From the NCBI GenBank assembly GCA_036365145.1, contig JAEOAD010000603.1, forward strand, positions 1,426,001-1,490,000: a stretch of DNA of 64,000 bases, given 5' to 3'. Shown in pieces: positions 58,366 to 64,000 of this stretch. This DNA comes from Orientallactaga sibirica (Eukaryota > Chordata > Mammalia > Rodentia > Dipodidae). Under the pieces are notes generated by a model. The model saw only the letters and a list, made by a program, of their open reading frames with translations, was not told the origin of the DNA and did not search any database. How positions within the stretch are numbered: position 1 is the first letter of the stretch; every line of letters begins with the position of its first letter. The translations under genes and the position numbers were made by a program.

Positions 58366-58990
58366 GCTTTACAGCTTGGAATTTATCACCTGATCTAAGT
58401 GCCCACGTGGTGAGCTGGAGGAAAAGTAAAAAGAGAGTTAGAAAGGAAAGAAAAGAAAGTACAAAAAGCTCCTTCTATGTGGAGGACAGGAGGGTGTAAT
58501 GAGCCTATGTGGGAGTAGGGGTTAGGGGATTCTCCCCTCATCTCAGTCTGGCCTGGCAGATGACGGGAAACTCAACAGAACCTGGTGGTACAGGAATGGT
58601 CAGGCATCCCAGAGAGAGGCTTGTCTCCTTGCACATATGTATTTATAACCTTAGTGTGGTGACGTTCACCTTCTGACTCAGGTGAGCCAGAGAGACAGCT
58701 GGTTGGTCTGGACTAGAGACTGGCTCAGGAAGAGGCCAGCCATGATGCCAAGTTCTAGGGTGCAAACTTGATCAACAACAAAGTCAGGATTAGCTTTGAA
58801 TTCTGGAAAAGGGGACCTCCCTCCCAGGGAAGGGCTAAGGTATGGAAAACAAGTCTAAGGAGCTAGGCAAGAGATAAGAAGTCAGATCATCCTTTGAACT
58901 CCAGCAAGTACAGATTGCCAGAGCAAACCTGCCTGCCTTTTTATTTTCAGGAGTCCAATCACCCTGACGACCTAAAAAAGCTACCTGACT
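57584..58990 (-). mobile_element. Possible long LTR, antisense
   Basis: Read on the minus strand, a TATATAA-like box (about 57.74 kb) is followed by 'cttcaataaacttaataatt' (a polyadenylation context). The sequence then ends 'caaaatcctgcataca', i.e. CA, at 57584. The body is GC-richer than its flanks, up to about 59.0 kb, and contains a CA/TA microsatellite. The 5' limit and a target duplication could not be fixed and the family is not recognised. Confidence 0.35.
58300..58365. repeat. (CA)n(TA)n microsatellite
   Basis: About 24 CA units then nine TA units. Confidence 0.96.
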
Positions 58991-60610
58991 TTGTCTCAGC
59001 ATGTGAAAGAAAATATTTGTCCTGAAAACATTGAGATATTCTGAATATCAATTTGATAATTTGTGAAGCATATAACAGTATGATAATATGTGATGATATG
59101 TGGAACTAAAAAGCTTAAGACTGTTGCCATGGCAGAGAGCAACTCATACCTTGACTGAAATGCATGCTAATTTGATGAAATGTAAGAAGAACATTTCTAG
59201 GTAAAAAGCAATTCTATTAGCATTCCTCTTGTAAGTGGCATCTATTTCGTTTTCCTTTCTGGTGCAAAGTGATTATCTTAACACCTTTGCTACAGCTGTG
59301 AGGACAAAGTGAGACTGTATTTAGGTATATTTTATAAAACAATAACATCACTTTTGGGTTTTTTTCATAATTTAACCTTTAAAATTATTTCAGTGTTTAG
59401 TGAATGATCCCAACATGTTACATGAATCTGATCTTCCTTTGACAAATTCATTGTTAAAAATAGCTGCTATGTGAAAGACTCTTAATAGCAAATGGAAAAT
59501 ATAGGTGTTTTAAGGTGCTCTTGAATTTCCATGCTCAGTTTTAACTTTCCAAAAACCTTTATCTCAAAGCAGTTGTTTCACAGCTCTTCCCATATTGTCT
59601 TGCTCATTTTGAGATATTATTTATATATCATGGTGTCTAATTGATTTAAAATTCTAAACTGATCCATAAAAGCACAGTTTTTGCCTACTATTTTCTGTTT
59701 TACTTCACTAACTTAGCAGTGAAAATAATCAAAATTACCTTATGATGACCATAGGTCAGAGATGCAGATGTGTTTGCTATATACATGATGAAGTCATATC
59801 TACTTGAGTGATGTTAGCAAGTTTGTCATAATTACAAATCACAACACAATCTGTTTATTTGCTTTTCAGTATGTTATAAAATTTACTAGAAGTTTAGAAC
59901 TATAAGAATGTAAGAATGTATATTATCTATTTTCTGTGGGTTTTGATTTGACAAATTAACTACATTTTTTCAGTAACATCTTAATAGGTTTCATCATAGA
60001 AGATTGTATGAGATAAGTTTCTAACTTACTTAAGCATATTTTAAGAGCTTATTTTATTTTTTAATTGCATGTAGAGATTTCCCACGTATAATCTCTTATC
60101 TGGTAAAAGTACAACAGGGGGTGGATAAGTCAGTCTTATCTAAATGAGGTTGTTTATCATTGAGCCAATCAATTGCTGTATGAGCAGCAGTAGAGCAAAT
60201 GCCTCAGGGGCAAGTATACTCTGTGAATTAATCTTTGCTGACTTTTGGTGGGGTGATCTTGTGCCTGAGTGTTGATTTGAACAATTCTTCATATTCACAG
60301 TCAAGCTGCTCTTATCTAGGTGGGGACATTTTAACATTCTAAAGAGCAGAAGTGTCTCATTCATCATCCTAAATGTCTCCAACCCTAAGCATTGTACATG
60401 TCTTTGATCTGTGTCTCCACCACCAGTTCTTACATATATATGTAAAATAAAATACTCTGATAACATCTCTCTATGTACCTGCTATCTGCTTACTTATTCT
60501 AGTTTTTGAGAAATTATATACTTGTAATGTGGCCTTGAAATTCTATTATCATTTATTTTTCTAAAACTATTTTCCCTAACAAGTTTTCTAAAAATAACAT
60601 TTGCATCTCT
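58991..60610. other. No feature recognised (1.6 kb)
   Basis: AT-rich unique-looking sequence. A 108-codon minus-strand frame (60140-60466) is unusually Cys/Met/Ser-mixed and not repeat-derived as far as I can see, but has no domain signature, so it is not called a gene. Confidence 0.4.
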
Positions 60611-60625
60611 TTAAAGTCAAAATGG

Positions 60626-60772
60626 GGGCTGGAGAAATGGCTTAGTGGTTAAGGTGTTTGCCTGTGAAGCCAAAGGATCCTGGTTTGATTCTCCAGGACC
60701 CACATAAGCCAGATGCACAAGGGGCACATGCATCTGGAGTTCGTTTGCAGTGGCTAAAGGCCATGGCATGCC

Positions 60773-60820
<48 letters not shown>

Positions 60821-60886
60821 TTGCAAATAAATAAATAAATAAAATAAAAGTAAAGAAGAGCACACAACAACAACAAAGAAACCCCA
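60626..60886 (+). mobile_element. B2-type SINE with 15-bp target duplication and extra 3' sequence
   Basis: 'ggctggagaaatggcttagt', 'ctggtttgattctccaggac', 'catctggagttcgtttgcag', (TC)n of ~42 bp and (AAAT)n. Between the AAAT tail and the duplicated target 'ttaaagtcaaaatgg' (60611-60625, 60887-60901) lie about 40 further bases ('gaagagcacacaacaaca', 'acaaagaaacccca'). Confidence 0.95.
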
Positions 60887-60901
60887 TTAAAGTCAAAATG
60901 G

Positions 60902-61486
60902 CCCGAAAACATGTTTCTAATACAATAGCAATTTTCTTCATGTCTCCTGGGATAAATAGGTCACAAAATCTAAAGGAATGAGGCAGTGTCTTTTTGGTTG
61001 TTTCAAGCAGCATAATCCCTTGACACACTGGTAACAGTAATATTGTAAAAAGTAATAGTGAATTCGCTTCCTCTTTTGTTTGTATTTTTTCCTGGAAGAA
61101 TTGTTCACATTTCTTTAAGAATACCACTCAAGAAATCTAGGAGACTATACTTTTGGTTAAATCTGAAACTAAACACAAGGTAAGGATACTTTTCCTCTAC
61201 AAAGGTAAAGAGTTATGACCACAAAATGGTGAGTGACAAGGAGAGAGAGAGAGAGATCACTAAAAATGTAAACTGCAAATGAAACAGTGTTAGGAAGGGC
61301 TTGGCAAGCCTTCTTAACTGAATTTTAAATATGTTTTTAAGCAGGAAATTATAGAATCATAAGCCTGGTGTGAAAAAATTCCCTTACACTAAAAAAAAGA
61401 ATTTATTTTGGAAGATATGCAAATTTTGCAAAGAGTGAGAGACAGACAAGAAAGAGAGAGGGGGGAAGCAAAGCTCTGGTGGTGTG
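60902..61486. other. No feature recognised
   Basis: Unique-looking AT-rich sequence with short GA runs at about 61238-61256 and 61453-61466. Confidence 0.4.
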
Positions 61487-61855
61487 TGTGACTGTTCCTC
61501 TCTATTGTCAAGTTGACTGTACCTAGAGCCACTTGGAGACAAATTTCTGGACATGTCTTTGAGCTTCTAGATTTGGTAAATTGCAGTGAGGACCTATGCT
61601 ACTTATGGTTGGCACCATTCCATGACTAGGGGTCACAGACTGACTAAAAAGGAGAAAATGAGGAGAGCATCAGAAATCATTGCTCTCTGATTCCTAACTG
61701 CAGACTGAATATAAGCAGCTGTCACCTACTCCTGCCTTCATGCACCCCCCACCATAGATTCTATCTCCTGGACCTACAAGCAAAAATAAACCCTTCTGTT
61801 CTCCATGTTTCTTGTCTGCTATTTGGTCACATCAAGGAGGAAAGTAACCAATACA
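61487..61855 (+). mobile_element. LTR-like element (TGTGACTGTT...AATACA)
   Basis: Opens TGTGACTGTTCCTCTCTATT with 'gtcaagttgactgtacc'. It contains 'gactgactaaaaaggagaaa' (TATA-like region), 'tctgattcctaactgcagac' and 'caaaaataaacccttctg' (polyadenylation context), and ends 'aaagtaaccaataca'. Fits a rodent LTR of about 370 bp. No target duplication. Confidence 0.6.
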
Positions 61856-61954
61856 TTGAGATAGACCACACTAGAATACCATTAATCCTAGCACAATGGT
61901 AGTCAGTGAATAGATGAGGCAGAAGTAAAAGAGGTTTTAAGCTTAAAATAAGGT

Positions 61955-62117
61955 GTTAGCCAGGTGTGGTGGTGCACACCTTTAATCCCAGCACTCAGGA
62001 GGCAGAGGTAGGAGGATCGCCATGAGTTCAAGGGCACTCTGAGACTACATAGTGAATTCCAGGTCCTGAGCTAGAGTGAGACCCTACCTTGGAAAACAAA
62101 AACAAAAACAAAAAAAC
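61955..62117 (+). mobile_element. B1-type SINE, 11-bp target duplication
   Basis: 'gccaggtgtggtggtgcaca', 'cagcactcaggaggcagagg', 'aggatcgccatgagttcaag', 'agtgagaccctaccttgg', (CAAAAA)n tail. 'taaaataaggt' at 61944-61954 and 62118-62128. Confidence 0.95.
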
Positions 62118-62172
62118 TAAAATAAGGTTTATAGGGAAAAATGTCAGATATGACATAACTAAAAACACATTC

Positions 62173-63307
62173 TGTGGTGGTTTGGTTCAGGAGTCCCCTA
62201 TAAACTTATGTGTTTTAAATGCTAGGTTTCCTAGCTGATGGCCATTGGAAATTAAAGCTTCCTAGAGGCAATGTATTGTTGGGGGTGGGTTAAGAGTGAT
62301 TTGGCTAATAAATCCATTCAGTGGAATGGAACTCATTGCTGGAACTGGGAAATAAGTCAAAGCCATGTACAAAAAATGAGTTCAGTCTCCAAGATCTAGT
62401 GGCCACCAAATGTGGGCTAGAAGAGAGCCAATGCATATAAAGTTCCCTCCAAAACATATACGGTTATCCCTTCTATCTAGTACTAACTTCTCTCTCCGTT
62501 GGAGAATTTGCTTATCTCTTTTTAGGTGGACAACGAACCACACCTCACCAGCTGAAACCATAGAACAACGCAGGGGAAGGGCAAGAATACAGCGCTCAAG
62601 GCGATCACAACACCAGAAAAAGGCTGAAGGAGATAAACACAGAGAACATCCAACACCAGTCATAAGCCAGATATCCAGAGACACAGAGGCTCCCAAAACC
62701 TCATCAATGAAGCAGAACTAAAATGACCCCAATGTGGCTCAGGGAAACTCGCGGAAGAGGGGGCGGAAAGATTGTTAGAGTCACAAGTTGGGGCATTATG
62801 CACAGAGACTGGGGCCTATCCACCAGAACTCTTGAGCAAACTCACAATGCATGATAAACATTCCCCATTGATGAGGGCCCCTTTGAAAGTGGGAGGAAGG
62901 GGAGGAGGACAATGGAACCAATACTATGAATGTAAAATCAGAATAATATAAATAAAAAATATATATTGATTAAAAAAAAAAGACCTAAAACAACAAAGTA
63001 TGTGACACAGGTACTGGCCCTATGCCCCCAATGATTCATTTTTTTTTCAATATATTTCAAAAAAAAAAAAAAAGAGTGTTATGGCCAATTTCCCCTTGCC
63101 AGTGTTTGACACACTCTCTTGTTGCTATTGTCCACCTTATGTTGGCCAGGGGATGATATCCACCCTCTTCTCATGCCATCATGTTCCCCTGCCATCATGG
63201 AGAGTCCCTTGATTCTGTAAGCCAAAATAAACCTTTTTTTTTTTTTTTCCCCTAAAAAAACTGCTCTTTGTTGGGTGATTTCTGCCAGCAATGTGATTCC
63301 TAACACA
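62173..63307 (+). mobile_element. MaLR-type LTR split by an L1
   Basis: The first part (to 62298) opens TGTGGTGGTTTGGTTCAGGA; the second (from 63079) continues 'ttatggccaatttcccct', 'tcttctcatgccatcatg', 'ccaaaataaacc' and ends 'gattcctaacaca'. Joined, the two parts follow the intact LTR at 32.5 kb without loss, which fixes the L1 as the later insertion. Confidence 0.88.
62299..63071 (+). mobile_element. 5'-truncated L1 3' UTR nested in the LTR
   Basis: 'aaatccattcagtggaatgg', 'tctctccgttggagaatttg', 'ccagagacacagaggctccc', 'gcagaactaaaatgacccca', 'gtggctcagggaaactcgcg' and 'gggcattatgcacagagact' give the sense 3' UTR. Target duplication 'aagagtg' at 62292-62298 and 63072-63078. Two A runs: 62972-62981 and 63059-63073, separated by about 75 bp that does not look like L1. 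Confidence 0.88.
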
Positions 63308-64000
63308 GTGAACTAAAGGAAGATGCAGTTTGACTATTCAAATTACCTGTTGGACTAGGTAGATGGAGAAACCATGTGGAAGACTTGAAGGTGGGCAGTA
63401 AGGAAAGGAACAGCAACAAGAAGCAGTGACTGAATCCTAATTGAATGAAATGAAGAAGCAGCAGATCAAGTCTATGTGAAGATAAAGGAATTCTCAGCTA
63501 AAAGGAATACAAAAGGAAAGATAAGAAACAAAAGCATCCAGTTGGCAAAGGGAAAGGAGATTGTTCCATAATCTGCCAATGCATTCTTCCATGTAGAGCT
63601 GAACCTCCTTCTAATCAGTTTAGTCAAGTTAACAAAAACTACAAGGGTAAGAATACAGGTAAGAGTTAAAAACAAACAAAAAAAAAAAAAAAAACTACCA
63701 GGTAGATACCCAGGCCCTGATGTTTTAAATTTCACTTGTACTTTGTACATTTTGAAGGTATCTTTTACTCATCAAATAGGAAAAGAAATATTCATCTTAT
63801 TAAAATTCAAAAATACTATATTCTAGTTAGAAAGTAACTAAGCAATTAAAAACCACTTAAAACAAATCAGCAGACATTTGGAAACGAGAAACGTGTCAAA
63901 TAAATGCAGAAACAATAATAAAAATAAATTATGAGTTCATTAGTGTTAGGCTATATTTTTATACAGTAGTGGTGGTAACAATTAGATGAGTCATAAATCT
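63308..64000. other. No feature recognised; poly(A) at ~63678-63695
   Basis: AT-rich sequence with one A run and no attached element body. Ends at the window edge. Confidence 0.4.

Noticed and set aside
60140..60466. 108-codon minus-strand frame outside known repeats
   Set aside because: No domain, no splice context and no start-context support; length is within chance for 64 kb on six frames.
60642..61127. 161-codon minus-strand open frame
   Set aside because: Its C-terminal half is antisense B2 SINE including the GA/TC simple repeat (Arg-Glu run).

Overview
This 64 kb window is mammalian nuclear DNA, AT-rich and saturated with rodent interspersed repeats. I find no convincing protein-coding gene, exon chain, functional RNA gene, CRISPR array or operon. 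The open reading frames are short and either lie in repeats (often antisense to L1 3' UTRs or across TC/GA/CA runs) or lack recognisable motifs. The best reading is intergenic or deep-intronic sequence. No previously undescribed biological system is supported.

The source looks like a rodent, most likely a dipodid (jerboa or jumping mouse, Jaculus-like). The evidence is about two dozen B2-type tRNA-derived SINEs with a TC-rich stretch and an (AAAT)n tail, 7SL-derived B1-type monomers, B4 and ID SINEs, rodent L1 3' ends and MaLR-type LTRs. The species call rests on recalled repeat consensus and was not searched.

Layout. 0-3.5 kb: L1 3' ends, including a twin-primed (5'-inverted) L1 with its target duplication. 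3.5-11.2 kb: mostly repeat-poor, with one MIR and one solo LTR flanked by GATAG. 11.2-16 kb: antisense L1 3' end, B1, two B4 SINEs and an LTR. 16.3-20.9 kb: L1 with 5' UTR, broken ORF1 and ORF2 reverse transcriptase but no endonuclease domain. 21-25.3 kb: LTRs and B2s, including a textbook 546-bp solo LTR. 25.9-28.9 kb: a GC-rich degenerate tandem tract running into an internally deleted L1. 29-31.2 kb: B2s inside and beside a ~150-bp inverted duplication. 32.5-38.7 kb: MaLR LTR with internal sequence, an old antisense L1 mosaic, a SINE cluster, and a GC-rich exon-like tract that may be a retrocopy. 38.9-40.5 kb: antisense L1 3' end. 41.5 kb: a 30-bp minisatellite. 45.6-50.0 kb: a very old, nearly full-length L1 riddled with later insertions. 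50-57.5 kb: B2s and L1 3' ends. 57.6-59 kb: a possible long LTR. 60.6-63.3 kb: SINEs and an L1 nested in a MaLR LTR.

The elements do not act together as a pathway. They are a layered record of retrotransposition. All L1 proteins seen here are broken by stops, frameshifts, deletions or insertions, so nothing appears able to move on its own.
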